Source: Hymenopus coronatus (taxonomy: Eukaryota; Arthropoda; Insecta; Mantodea; Hymenopodidae). From it: a DNA stretch of 64,000 nt. Below the pieces are notes generated by a model that had not been told where the DNA came from, ran no database searches, and saw only the letters and a program-made list of their open reading frames with translations. Of the stretch, positions 43,948 to 54,594 are shown one piece after another. The position numbers were made by a program, and so were the translations under genes. How positions within the stretch are numbered: position 1 is the stretch's first letter; every line of letters begins with the position of its first letter. Location of the stretch: positions 76,057,001 through 76,121,000 of the forward strand of contig CM060895.1 in assembly GCA_030762935.1 (NCBI GenBank). The letters are read 5' to 3'.

Positions 43948-44059
43948 AAGGCGCATTTAGCCTCATTTGGGTTCGCCCACTGGAACAAGGCGGTGCTTTC
44001 GAAGCCAAGACGCTATCACTTCCCACGCCAATCCGTTGCTTCACGTGCAATGTTCAACG
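43948..44059 (+). other. Candidate 112-nt exon
   Basis: A strong acceptor TGTTGTTCTTTTGTTTCAG precedes 43948, and AACG|GTAGGA is a moderate donor at 44059/44060. Two of three frames stay open. Frame 0 reads KAHLASFGFAHWNKAVLSKP, then RRYHFPRQSVASRAMFN; frame 2 reads GAFSLIWVRPLEQGGAFEAK, then TLSLPTPIRCFTCNVQR. The block is GC-richer than its flanks and is not part of a recognised repeat. No homology recognised. Confirming RNA would decide. Confidence 0.25.
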
Positions 44060-44459
44060 GTAGGACAAGGTAGTTAAATAATTCACTTCCTTTCTGGAAG
44101 CTTCTTCTCCACTAATTAATTCAGATTTATGGTTCCGAAGCGAGGGAAAAGAGCATCTTGCCAACATGAAGCATTCATTCACGGCGACCATAGCCGCCTG
44201 ATATATATTTCATGACTGCAGGAAGAGTAACGCCTCCGAATTTCTGTCTTTATCTTTCACCTTTTCTTAGACTATATTTAAGAAATGCTGGAGAATAACT
44301 TCATTACATTTTATGCGTTCGTATTGGGGCGCAAGGAATCCATATTTCACTGATGAATAGTTTTCTGAAACACTTAGGACTTGATAATATTCAGCTCTCT
44401 AGAGGAAGCATTAGACAGGTTTATGGCGGATGTGTTACGTTAGTGCATCAGGCAAATTT
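44060..44459. other. Unassigned unique sequence
   Basis: Repeat-free; GC-richer at 44130-44240. No frame of note. Confidence 0.4.
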
Positions 44460-44860
44460 AGAAAACTCACAGTATAAGATATTTTATTCAAATTTATACC
44501 TGCTATTATGCACAAAATAGTGATAGTTTGCCATTTATTAAAATTCTAGCTTGCATAGCTATTTAAATAATAACGTTCACTGTCTAAATGCAATGTTATA
44601 TTAAAAAGAGCCAAGAAATGCATTTTTAAAAACATCCACATAAAAAATCCAGTTTTATAGTAAATGAATTTGCAAATAGACCTGTGAATTGGTGTGGAAA
44701 AAGTTACTACTTTTCGTATTCTCAATAGCTTAATTTAATTGTTAGTTAAATACGCTAATTGGGAAAAACGTTACATTTTCTGAAAGTTTAGATTTCATTT
44801 GATATTAGTATGGAAAACGTATTTTTTAAATTTTCACAAATTTTGGTCAAAGTTCACAGA
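44460..44860 (+). repeat. Family B dispersed repeat
   Basis: Matches 3680-4250: AATTCTAGCTTGCATAGCTA, TTTTATAGTAAATGAATTTG, TACGCTAATTGGGAAAAACG and GAAAGTTTAGATTTCATTTG. Lacks the hairpin of the 4.1 kb copy. Confidence 0.55.
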
Positions 44861-44875
44861 TGTATCTCCTTAAGT

Positions 44876-45745
44876 AAAAATCTTATGTGTTACACTCACA
44901 TGACTTTCTCTAGCTGCTCTACAAACTTCTTGCATAAGATTATTCTTCTTTCTGCAACTTGCTAATCGAGGTACTCATTAGCTCAATGTTCTTACCACTT
45001 AGTTCAGTATAAGTAGGAAGAAAATAAGGGAATACACTAGGCTAAACCAATATCAAATATTTTAAAAGATGTCGTTACGCGATTGTCATCACAAATCGCT
45101 TCTTTTCATGGCCAGGAGTAGAACAAAAGAAATGCGGACACTCCCGTCTGAGAAAAGTATAAGTACTTCACAACTGAAACTAATAACAATGAGTACCTCG
45201 AAAACGGTAAGATCCTCTAGAAAAATATATGACATAACTGGTGTATTTAAAAAAAAAACCTACTTTTTTGTACAGTAAGTTTTGTCTATCTCTTACGGTT
45301 TACTAGTTATGCCAAATTAAGAAAAATTCATCCAGAATAAACAGGTCTTCAGAAGCTATTCCCAGAAAATTCAAGATATACATTTTATTTGTCAGGTAAA
45401 TTTCTTAATATACGACATTTTAATCAAAATCGATGGAGCCATTTTTAAGAAAATCAAAATTATCGAAAAAAGTTCCATGTAAAGGGTAGCTTGGGGTGGT
45501 GGGATTTTTCTCAAAATCTTCGTGTCACATCCCTGGAAGATATTAAACTTAAATACCAAGTTTGGTATTTTAGCTACTATTCGTTTTTGAGTTACCGTGT
45601 TCACAGACACACGGACACACGGGGACACACACACATACGGACCTTTTCCTGAAAATGATACAGGAAACATGTATTTCCGGTGAAATCTCGGTATCGAATT
45701 TTTAGGTACATACATTGTACATACGGGGCTAGAGAAAGTAAAAAT
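44876..45745 (-). repeat. Family A repeat, full length
   Basis: From AATCTTATGTGTTACACTCA to CGGGGCTAGAGAAAGTAAAA. Flanking GTAAAAAT occurs at both ends (44874 and 45737), which may be part of the element or a short target duplication. Confidence 0.93.
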
Positions 45746-45809
45746 AGCACAATTTAATGAAACATATCTTTTATTTAGATTGTGATAATTTTATTTAATT
45801 TAAGTTAAT

Positions 45810-46230
45810 ATTGCATTGAAAACATGTATTTTGTGCAACCTGATTCTAAAAGAAGCATTTTTAGAAGAAGGTCGTTGTGTGTAAACGCGCGCGTGTTTGT
45901 GCGCAAGTAACCCGTCCGTGAGTCTGTGAGAACAGCAACTTGAAGGGAATTATCAGTTAAATACCGAACTTAAATATTAAGTTCAAGATCTTTCTAGAAT
46001 GGGGCACAAAGACGCAAAGAATTTCAAGAAAAAATCCCCCACTCCAAACTACCCATCCCCAAATTTTTCGAACATTTTGATTTTATGTACAAAAAAAACC
46101 TCGAAGGATTTTTACTAAGTTATTTTTGGGTCAAATGAAGTGAATATTTTGAATTTTTAGGGAATAGCTTTGGAAGTCGTCTGTATCCTAAACGATTCTT
46201 ATTCCTTGTTATTGATTTAAATTTTCGAAG
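45810..46230 (+). repeat. Family A repeat, internal fragment
   Basis: From TTGAAAACATGTATTTTGTG through AAATACCGAACTTAAATATT to TTTTTAGGGAATAGCTTTGG. Both termini are missing. Confidence 0.8.
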
Positions 46231-46244
46231 CAGTTATTTATCAC

Positions 46245-47080
46245 TTTTTCTAGCACGCATGTACATGCATTGTATATAGTAGCTAGAGAAGATATTGTAT
46301 TTCACCCAAAATTTGATGTCAAGATTTCACACGAAATATATGCTTTGAGGTCCGCTGAGTCCGAAAACAGCATTTTTAGAAAAAGGTCTTGTATATGTAT
46401 CCGTGCGTGCATGCATGTGTATGTCTGTAGACAGCAGAGTTCAAAAACGAAAAGACCTTATTAAACACCAAAATTGGTATTTATGTTTATAAGATTAAAA
46501 AAAAAATCCAACCACCATAAACTACTGTTTACATGGATAAAATGTTCGAAAATGTTCTTTTTCTCAAAAATGGCACTAACGGTTTTGATTAAATATGATA
46601 TATTAAAGATATTTGCATCACAAATAAAATGTATATTTTAAATTTTCTGGGAAAGAACTTGGAAGACCTCTTTATTCTGAGTGAGCTCTGCAGAATTTTG
46701 CATTACGGTTAATCCATAAGAGAGAAGCAAACACTTAATACACAAAATGTGTAGACAACTTTAAAGCGCATTATTTATGCCATATTCCTTTTTCTTTTAG
46801 AGTTCTGTTTTGAAGATATTCCTCGTTATTCGTTTCACTTTTAAACTATTTAAGCGAACCGAATATCAATTGTTTCACGTAGCTTTTAAAAAATTCACCA
46901 TCGTTTTAGCATAATGTATTAACTTATTTCTCTTCTATTCACAATGAAACAAGTGTTAAGACCAATTCTGCTAATGTTTACCTCGATTAGCATGCTGTAG
47001 ATAATCTTTAGTAGGAATATTTTGTATTTGTAAAAGCTAGAGAAGAATGTGTGAATGGAACACCACAGATTCTTTTCTGG
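46245..47080 (+). repeat. Family A repeat, full length
   Basis: From CACTTTTTCTAGCACGCATG to AGAGAAGAATGTGTGAATGG. Block order as in the reference copy. Confidence 0.92.
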
Positions 47081-47135
47081 TGATGTAAGGAGGTAGTTTC
47101 AAAGCCATCCATCACGAGATACTAGCTCCTTAAAC

Positions 47136-47519
47136 ATTTGAGTATTAGATTACCTAATTGTTTTTTCACACAAGCCGTGTGTAGGACAGCAGTTGGATAG
47201 GTAGCACCAGACTGAAAATATTGGTATTAATCCAATACCAATTGACCATAATAGCTGACTATAATATGAATCCTGGGACTTAAAGTACTCACAACATTGT
47301 AAGATACCTTTGGGCTTATCATCTCAAAATAATTTGAGAGCACCTTGTGGTTTACCGGGAAACATGCTAGTCAGTTGAGAAATTCAATGCTATTCCGGCA
47401 TGTTACCATGGTAGCTCAGTGACAGAGTAACCGGCTAGAGATCTAGAGATCCGTGGTTCAAATCCCGGCTATGGCATTGAATTTTTCAGACTGACTCTAC
47501 CTATCCAATTTGAGTATTA
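47136..47519 (+). repeat. Fold-back SINE S3, complete, with 12-bp target-site duplication
   Basis: ATTTGAGTATTA at 47136-47147 and 47508-47519 flanks a 360-bp element. Its left end (TTTTTTCACACAAGCCGTGT, GTAGGACAGCAGTTGGATAG) is the reverse complement of the tail at the right end seen at 36 kb (CTATCCAACTCCTGTCGTAC). The interior has AATACCAATTGACCATAATA and ACCTTGTGGTTTACCGGGAA; the right arm holds the tRNA-like unit GGTAGCTCAGTGACAGAGTA with B-box GGTTCAAATCCCGG. Confidence 0.92.
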
Positions 47520-47739
47520 CTTTAGCCTAATTAATTTCCTGTAGCTCCCAAATGGAGAGTGGCACATCTTTACGATCTTTCTGTTGGTCATGGCGACGAG
47601 GGACCAGTGTAGGACGAAATCAAGCTTTTCAGATGCGAAAAATGGCGGAATTTTGTCCAGGAAACTTCTTCTTTTAACGGGGCTTTTTTACGTGCAAATA
47701 AACATTACATGAACATGCTATCTTGGGTTTTACAGGCCA
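47520..47739. other. Unassigned sequence
   Basis: No repeat or frame seen. Confidence 0.4.
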
Positions 47740-47772
47740 GCATGGTAACCACTACACTACGGAGGACGACAA
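47740..47772 (-). repeat. SINE S5 head fragment
   Basis: Minus strand GTCGTCCTCCGTAGTGTAGT, then GGTTACCATGCTGG, a clean tRNA 5' half with an A box. The body is missing. Confidence 0.7.
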
Positions 47773-47906
47773 GCCTTTCCTCTTGTACCTACAGGGAAAC
47801 TTGTATTGCAACCATTTTTGTTAATTTTCACTTGATTAGCATAAATAGGAAGAATAATAAGGTTCTAAAGAACAGTTTGTTGCAAAACACATAACTCCAG
47901 CGATCC

Positions 47907-47985
47907 TAGATGTCGAATTTTGGATGCAATATAATACCTTCTCTACTTACTATGTACACAGTACGTGTAGAGAAAGTAAAAATAC
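47907..47985 (-). repeat. Family A repeat, palindromic end only
   Basis: GATGTCGAATTTTGGATGCA, then the palindrome TTACTATGTACACAGTACGT with GTAGAGAAAGTAAAAA. Only 79 bases; all else is lost. Confidence 0.92.
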
Positions 47986-48600
47986 AAACAAAATACTAGT
48001 TCAGATTCAGACTGAATCAACATCAGCAGCAGAGATTGCGAGCTCTCCAGAATAATTTGCAATGCTTGCACAAGCAGCTGTGTATTCTCTGCTGCAAAGT
48101 AATAAAAGTGTGGCGAATGAGCAATTAACTAAGAGAGATAAAAGCAAGCGATAAGAAAACAGGACATGTGCGGAAGTCTTGTATGTTTTTCTCCGTACGC
48201 ACAATCAGAACATCCTGTTGTTATTTATTTTCCCCATCATATTCCCCGACCTCTGATCCTAAGCCAATTGGGCTCGTCTACTTGAATGACTCAAACCTAA
48301 CCTCTGAACTCCGCCAATGTTGCTGGACATCCATGCCAATTAACTTGATAACTGTTTACTTTTTTGTAGACTTCAGCGACATGTCACTATGGTGCCAACC
48401 ACGGAAACTACTGAGTACCAGGAAAAAGTCTGTTTTTCTCTTATTTGTCCGACAACAGAGGTTTATATAACTTTTTGGACGATGAAACCAATTTCTACTA
48501 GTTGCTGATTCTGTTGTTACTAGACTAGGTTAACATTCCTAATCTATATTGGTTGCTATAAAAGCAAAATAAACCGTAATACTGAAATGGGCTCAAAAAA
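47986..48600. other. Unique stretch with moderate GC
   Basis: A 100-codon plus-strand frame (48168-48470) and a 65-codon minus-strand frame (48007-48204) show no domain. A fair acceptor (TTTACTTTTTTGTAG) ends at about 48369 without a matching donor. Confidence 0.35.
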
Positions 48601-48624
48601 CTCACGTGTGGTAAGTAAAACATT

Positions 48625-48850
48625 TGCTTAACCACTTTTACTACTATATCACCGCAGACGATGCTAATGATATACGGCATGAAGGTGAACAACGTTGAAA
48701 TGCAATGGCTGAGGAAACAGAAGATCCCGGAGAAAACCTGCCCCTGCGCTGATTTGTACACCACAAATCCCAAATACGGTTGTCTGGGATCGAAACGGCC
48801 GCCCTGGTGAGAGGCGAGTAGACTAACCACTCGGCCACGGCGCGGCCCTT
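48625..48850 (-). repeat. SINE S1, complete
   Basis: Minus strand: GCGCCGTGGCCGAGTGGTTA, GTCTACTCGCCTCTCACCAG, B-box-like GTTTCGATCCC, GCGCAGGGGCAGGTTTTCTC and CATCGTCTGCGGTGATATAG. Abuts a family A copy. Confidence 0.92.
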
Positions 48851-49130
48851 ACTTTCGATAGCCAGTGTATACAATATACATAGTGGATATAAAACATATT
48901 GTATTTTACCCAAATTTCGATACCAAGAGTTTTGAGGTCCCCTGAGTCCGAAAAAGGTATTTTTAGAGAAAGGTCCATGTGTGTCTGTCTCGAAAAGTCC
49001 ATTAAATACCAAACTTGGTCTTTAAGTTCAGTAAGTTACAAGGATGTGACACGAAGATTTTTAAGAAAATTCTCCCACCAACAACTACCCTACACATAGA
49101 AAAAAAATTATTATCTCAAAAATGGGCTTA
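48849..49130 (+). repeat. Family A repeat, palindromic-end third
   Basis: From CTTACTTTCGATAGCCAGTG to CTACCCTACACATAGAAAAA. Confidence 0.85.
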
Positions 49131-49557
49131 AAATTATTTAAGAACATGATTGTTTTACAATTAGTATCAATAATGAGAAATTGATCAGTATGTTTTACTG
49201 ATTTAGCTCTTGTTATAATATCAGGCCATTCTTCTTGAAGCATTTTTATTTTTAAAGTTTTGTAACGACGGCTTGGTTCACTTACTTCATTCTAAACAAG
49301 TCAAAACTTCAGCAGGGGTGGATTTCTTACGTATTTCTTAAGATTCAAAGGGAAAAAGCAATAACAATTAAGAAATATACAAATTTTATAAGAGCTGGTC
49401 CTTAGACATGACTTTGAATTGCATGAGAACAAAAAAGTACACTAACTTCAAGGAATATCTCAGAAATAGTACAGCAAAAAAACAACGAAAAAAAAAAAAA
49501 ACAAACAGACAAAAAACAAAACAAAATCGTTATAAACTGTGTGCATTAACGACATCT
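49131..49557. other. AT-rich unassigned stretch
   Basis: Contains an A-rich patch at 49475-49525. Nothing else recognised. Confidence 0.45.
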
Positions 49558-49670
49558 ACATTTTTACTTTCTCTACATTAACTATGTACGTAGTGTATAG
49601 AGAAGGTATTGTATTCCAATAAAAAATGTGATGTAAAAATTCGCCGGAAATATATATTTTGAGATGAATA
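49558..49670 (+). repeat. Family A repeat, palindromic end only
   Basis: TTTTTACTTTCTCTACATTA, ACTATGTACGTAGTGTATAG, AGAAGGTATTG and the CGCCGGAAATATATATTTTG block. Confidence 0.9.
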
Positions 49671-50104
49671 GAGAAAGCAAAACTCTTGATGTGCTAAATT
49701 CACACAGCTTTCTCTATACTTATATTGCATCTAATTATTCTTACAAAAGAGTATTTATTATCTACTTCATAGTTATCAAGATAAAATGGTATCACAATTT
49801 TATGTCCTTGTGCAAGAGAATAAGTAAATTCATTAGAGTAAAGCATTAGCTAAATCTCTTAAAAACCGGTCGCTATGTGATGATTTTGCAATTCCGTTTT
49901 CTTTGCTTGACTAAGATGAAAAAATATGAATAACACTTAACATTTGAGAGAAGTGATTACTAGAAAATTGTATTTGGTTAGCTTCATAACAAAAAAGAAT
50001 ATGACAGATTTTTGTGTGTTTTTACGGTATCTACATTTTATGCAATTATTTTTGTCCTCTCTCTCTCTCTCTTATGGTTAAAATATAAAACATTATATTT
50101 GTCT

Positions 50105-50315
50105 GTCTTGTAAGCTTTTAGCTTAACGTTCTTAGCCTGGTTTGTTATTTCGGACGATGAATGAAATCGGTGTATTTATGTTCAAATGATCTTAGGGTCT
50201 ATGGTGCTTAAAGTTACTCAGCGTCCATCTTATCTGGTTAGGAAAACCCCGAAATAAAAGCCTTATCCGGGTAACTCACCTTAAACGAAACTGACTTCGC
50301 AACCACTTGAATGGG
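50105..50315 (-). repeat. SINE S4 nested in family A
   Basis: Minus-strand S4 body: TACCCGGATAAGGCTTTTAT, GAGTAACTTTAAGCACCATA, TGATTTCATTCATCGTCCG-like blocks. The head is degraded. Confidence 0.75.
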
Positions 50316-50513
50316 AAATAGGTATTGTATTTTAACGATAGTTTTTAAAGCCATTTTTAAGGAAATAAAATGTTCGAAGCTTATACCATGTAAGGAGTAG
50401 TTTGTGATGAGGGGAATTTCTTGTAAATCATGTCGGATCCTAGGAATGTGTTGAATTTAAATTCTCGAATTGAGTATCGTATTTAAACGACTTTTCGTTT
50501 TAGTGTTATGCTG

Positions 50514-50515
<2 letters not shown>

Positions 50516-50554
<39 letters not shown>
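50516..50554 (+). repeat. (CA)n microsatellite, 39 bases
   Basis: Perfect run inside family A, at the position where other copies have four to six CA units. Confidence 0.97.
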
Positions 50555-50558
<4 letters not shown>

Positions 50559-50655
50559 AGTACTTCGAGTAAAATCTTGGTATTGAATTTTTTGGGTGGA
50601 ATGAAATACCTCCTCTGACTTTGTTCTATGTACAAAGTAGAGAATGTAAAAATGG

Positions 50656-51511
50656 ACAGTCCATTGATCCAATTTGAGAATGGTGTTCCAGAAACAAAGT
50701 AATGGTGTTCCAAGTAGATCAAAGTGACACGACCTTTTAAATATTCAAGATGAATACTCCTTAATAATGTAGAAACTTTAGCTTAATACAACAGTAGAGT
50801 ATGAATTAGCTATTACACCATGTCTTGCAGATGTAACTTCTTCCTTCAAGAAAAAGACACAAAATTTCTATGTAGATAAAGCATATAAATTAGTGTGAGA
50901 ACAAAACAGTAATTTCTGCTGCAAGCATCGGCAACATTGCGCCTTTTCTTTCATTCATTTGTTTGTTTGTGTACTCTGTGCTATTCCCCTTGGTTTCAAG
51001 CTGCAACATAGGTCAAAGATCGTCGTTGATTGCTGCTTTATTCTTTGTAGAAAAAGTTCATTGCTCAAGTGTGTCAGAAGAAACAAAAGGACAGAGCGGG
51101 ATGGTTCAGGCGTAAAGCCAGTGGTGCGCATTTGGAAGGCCCGGGTTCATCCTAAACTCCAGTCAACTGCGATGAAGCTCTTCAAACTGTTAGGTACTCC
51201 GGCCGCTATATTTGTCATTCAATTAATATGGCCATTCCTAACGGTGAACAGCCTCAAGAAGTTAGAGACCGTCACATGACTTTCTCTTAAATCGACTGCA
51301 CTAATCTGCCACATTAGAATTACTTAATAAAATAGTAATTATTAATCCTAGAGAGGCTTGACTATTACTATTTTCTATTACTTGTTTTCCTACAATTTTT
51401 GTATTCTTTTAGGATTTTGTTATTCATTGGCATAAATTATAAAATTAAGTCAAAAAGATGATTTATCATTTTGTAATCGGCTTATCTTCTCCGTAATTGT
51501 AAGACTAACAC
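50656..51511. other. Unique stretch with a tRNA-like scrap
   Basis: A 106-codon plus-strand frame (50959-51279) has no domain. At about 51100-51160 GGATGGTTCAGGCGTAAAGC and CCCGGGTTCATCCTAA resemble A and B boxes of a decayed tRNA-derived element. Confidence 0.35.
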
Positions 51512-51838
51512 CCCCCCTAAGACTTACAAGCCAATGCCTAGGGGTCAGAAGCCTGTCGGGGAGCCGACGACAGGAAACCACAGAATGGTGACCCTGTTAA
51601 GAAGGGTTCGACCGCCCGTAAACAGGCATGAACATGAGGAACTGGATGATATGAAATGTGATTGGAAAGGTGGTGATGGAGCAATTGGTGAAATGAGAGG
51701 CGGGGGAAATCGGAAGACCCAGAGAAAACCCTCCCAGACGCTACTTCGTCCACGAATCCCACATGCGGGCACTAGGGATCGAGCCCAGGCCACTTGCATT
51801 GGGGGCGAGCGGTCTAACCACTCACCCACGGCGTTGCC
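51512..51838 (-). repeat. SINE S1, long form, complete
   Basis: Minus strand: GCCGTGGGTGAGTGGTTAGA, CCGCTCGCCCCCAATGCAAG, B-box GGGCTCGATCCC, TTCGTGGACGAAGTAGCGTC, then the long tail CGACAGGCTTCTGACCCCTA, GGCATTGGCTTGTAAGTCTT. Overlapping frames here are SINE shadows. Confidence 0.93.
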
Positions 51839-52097
51839 ACTGATGTATTATACGATCTTTAAATGGGTGTAGAGCTCGAAGCAACGGAAGACGGTAAATA
51901 TTGATTCACTATGAATGCCCAACGGTATTAATAGTCATTTGCTATTCCATTTTCGATGTTTTAACTGATTGTAGTAAAAATTTCCCTCTAAGTGTTCCTT
52001 AAATGATATGCAAGCTGGAATTTTGAAACGTGGTAATAATATGAGTGTTATTGTGTTGTAATTGGTAACATTATGTTAGTCGCTAGGGACATTTCAC
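51839..52097. other. Unassigned AT-rich stretch
   Basis: Nothing recognised. Confidence 0.45.
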
Positions 52098-52313
52098 GAC
52101 CGCACCGTGGCCGAGTGGTTAGATCACTCGACCGGGTTTGATCCCTAGTGATCACATGTGAGATTTGTGGTGGACAAAGTGGCGCAGGGGCGGGTTTTCT
52201 GCGGTTTTCCCCGCCATTGCATTCAACCGGTGCTCCATCGTCATTTCATGATCACCAGTGCCATCGCTTGTGGTGCCACAAGTAGTAAAAGCGGGCGTTA
52301 AACACTACAAAAA
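52098..52313 (+). repeat. SINE S1, complete
   Basis: CGCACCGTGGCCGAGTGGTT, AGATCACTCG, B-box GGGTTTGATCCC, ATCACATGTGAGATTTGTGG, GCAGGGGCGGGTTTTCTGCG and GCGGGCGTTAAACACTACAA. Joins directly to the far terminus of family A. Confidence 0.94.
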
Positions 52314-53085
52314 ATCCGATGTGTTCCATTCACATCTACATCTCTGCAAAAAAGTATTGTTGAAAAAGATTATGATTCTATTTCCTTCATGCAAATTGAG
52401 AAAAATGTGACTGAAGTTCCTTTGTTTGCATGGATAGGAGTTCACAAATTCCTGTATGAGAAAAGTACAAGTTTTTCAATGCTGAAACGAAAAACCAGGA
52501 ATATCTTAAAAACAATCAACTCCACGAAAAAAATGTATATAGCATAAATTGTGTGTTTTAACGTGCTCTATATTTGTTGTGTGGTAAGTTTTTGTCTATC
52601 TCTTACTGTTTAGCAGTTATGCAACATTTCGTAAAATTCATCCAGAATAAAGTAGTCTTCAGAGGCTATTCCCTGAAAATTCAAGATATACATTTTAATT
52701 GGCAAGTAAATATCTTAAATATAAGAGATTTAATCAAAACTGTTAGAACCATTTTTAAAAAATCAAAATTTTCGAAATTTTTTCCATGTAGAGGGTGGCT
52801 TAGTGTGGGAGGATTTTCTTGAAAATCTTCGTGTCGTATCCTTGGCAGATATCAAACTTAAATACCAAGTTTGGTTTTTAACGGTCTTTTCGTTTTTGAG
52901 CTGTGCTGCCCACAGACACACCACGTACACACAGACAGACACAGAGGCGCATTTTTCTAAAAACTTTTTTTTTAATCAGGGGGTTTCAAAGCATGTATTT
53001 CCGGTGAAATCTCGGTATCGAATTTTTGGGTGCAATGCAATACCTTCTCTATACACTATGTATATAGTAGGCATAAATAAAGTAA
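52314..53085 (-). repeat. Family A repeat, full length
   Basis: From ATCCGATGTGTTCCATTCAC to GTAGGCATAAATAAAGTAAA. Confidence 0.92.
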
Positions 53086-53659
53086 AAAGTGGCATTTCAA
53101 CAAGGTTACACATACTGAGGGTTTTCCAAATTTCAAGGATAGATTACTTTAAATATCTGTTCTGTACTTAATTATAACCGAGCATGTAAAATTATTACAT
53201 TAAAACACAGCATTGTTTGACACATTGTTTATGAAAACTCGGGTGAAGAACAGGTTAACCCCCAACAATTCCTGCACGACCTAAGCCAGGCTGGATGTAG
53301 CATGCAAATGAACCGGTGAACTGCGGATCAACGGCTAAAAGGTCAACGCGTAGACATGTTGCAGCCTCTCTTTCAACTTTATCGGCTGATCCATAGATGT
53401 TGGGAGACGCACACGTCAAGTGTAAAGCGGTCATTCACACCCGGAGGTCACTAACTCTTCAGAGGTGAGAACCACGTGGGTGTGGATAAATCGCATGTTT
53501 CGGTGACCACGTCTCTTTCTCGACGCTTGGTTCTCAGCCAGTAATATACGTACAGCTTACATGCAATTGTTGGCATTGTGACGCGGAAGAAAGTGAAAAG
53601 CGGGAGTAATATATTGCAAAACAATTGTGGATCATTAGAAAACGTTACTACATAGATTC
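53086..53659. promoter_or_regulatory. Repeat-free block, candidate regulatory element
   Basis: 53220-53600 is GC-richer and matches no repeat in the window. It holds ATGCAAAT (octamer/POU site) at 53302-53309, CACGTG (E-box) at 53473-53478 and a second GACCACGTC near 53500. No open frame of note. Function is inferred from motif density only. Confidence 0.28.
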
Positions 53660-54180
53660 CATTTATTTCTTTTTACAAAATGGAATTTATGTAGAATGAA
53701 CACTATACTAAAAGTATTGTTAATAGAACCGATGTTTTGTAATTGTTTTAAGAATACTATTTGTCAAGGGAAGGGTCTTTGTTTTATTTTACTCAATCCG
53801 TGGCTAAACTGACCATATGTCACGTCCGCAAGTAATTTCATTCTATAATAGCGATGAGTTGATTCCTCGTCTCCAAATGCCCATAGTGGCGAGCTAAATT
53901 TCCAAATGTTTTTGCGTGTGATACTGGGTATGAGCATGTTAGCGGTGGGGGACATCTCGGCAACTGCAACCAAGTACTGATGTACTGCAGCCTCCGCCCC
54001 CCCCCCCTTCCGGGGGAAGGGATGAGAGAAGGGGAAACCACAGGCTAGCACGACGGAGCTAAGCGCAGAGACGCATGGAAGTCCTGGAAGTTTCACTGGA
54101 TGGCAGCGTTGGCGCACCACGGAGGTTATACAGGTGCCGGGAGGCCGGAAGGAGGCCCCTACAATGTCACCTGGCCACAT
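53660..54180 (+). repeat. Family C repeat with GC-rich downstream part
   Basis: 53690-53830 matches 945-1120 (AAAAGTATTGTTAATAGAAC, TTTTGTAATTGTTTTAAGAA, GGAAGGGTCTTTGTTTTATT). The downstream 53830-54180 is GC-rich and open on the minus strand for 138 codons with no known domain. It contains C11 at 53997-54007 and the hairpin CCTTCC-GGG-GGAAGG. Whether the two parts are one element is uncertain. Confidence 0.4.
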
Positions 54181-54264
54181 TCCAGCGCAACTAGTGGGAA
54201 GAGACTTTTACTTGAAGCAAGCAAGGGAAATAACATGAAGGAACGAAAGAAAAACGAACCATGG

Positions 54265-54410
54265 TAGATATACTTCACACCAGTATTCGCCTATGCGGCC
54301 CCAGGAAAACCACAGAAAAACCCAGGGCCAGAATGCGCGGTCTATGAGAGCGAATCGGACCTCCCAAATGCCAGTCCTAGACACAACGACTAAGCCATCT
54401 GTTTCGATAA
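54265..54410 (-). repeat. SINE S8 (tRNA-derived), single copy
   Basis: Minus strand: TGGCTTAGTCGTTGTGTCTA, B-box-like GAGGTCCGATTCGCTCT, then GGGTTTTTCTGTGGTTTTCC and TGGGGCCGCATAGGCGAATA. The layout of head, B box and GTGGTTTTCC body is typical of arthropod-type SINEs. Confidence 0.55.
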
Positions 54411-54594
54411 TGCTTTGCGTTCTCACAATAATTCCTCATAAAAAGTCACAATTGAAACAGAAATATCAGATGATTGCGAGTAAATAACATGACGGTGACC
54501 AATACAACCCCATAGGCACTGATATAAGACCAGACAGTTCAATACTACCTTAACATCTTCTTCTCCTGTGTTTGAGGACCTTCTCAAAAAATAT

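Larger units (their letters stand above)
49685..50655 (-). repeat. Family A repeat, split by an S4 SINE, with expanded (CA)n
   Basis: Far terminus GATGTGCTAAATTCACACAG near 49687, interior to about 50090, S4 insertion, then 50320 onward to AGTAGAGAATGTAAAAATGG. The CACACACA segment of the family is expanded here to 39 bases. Confidence 0.85.

Noticed and set aside
43537..44073. Frames of 139 and 127 codons
   Set aside because: They cover family A and S1 sequence; only the separate GC-rich block 43948-44059 was kept as an exon candidate.
48644..49012. Minus-strand 122-codon frame
   Set aside because: S1 SINE joined to family A.
50516..50554. CRISPR array or tandem regulatory array
   Set aside because: Simple (CA)n; no spaced repeats anywhere in the window and the DNA is eukaryotic.
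51534..51872. 112-codon plus-strand and 94-codon minus-strand frames
   Set aside because: S1 long-form SINE.
52803..53171. 122-codon plus-strand frame
   Set aside because: Family A; includes its CA-rich segment read as T/H repeats.
53764..54180. Minus-strand 138-codon frame as a gene
   Set aside because: Lies in GC-rich DNA attached to the family C repeat and starts and ends without splice or domain signals; kept only as a repeat.
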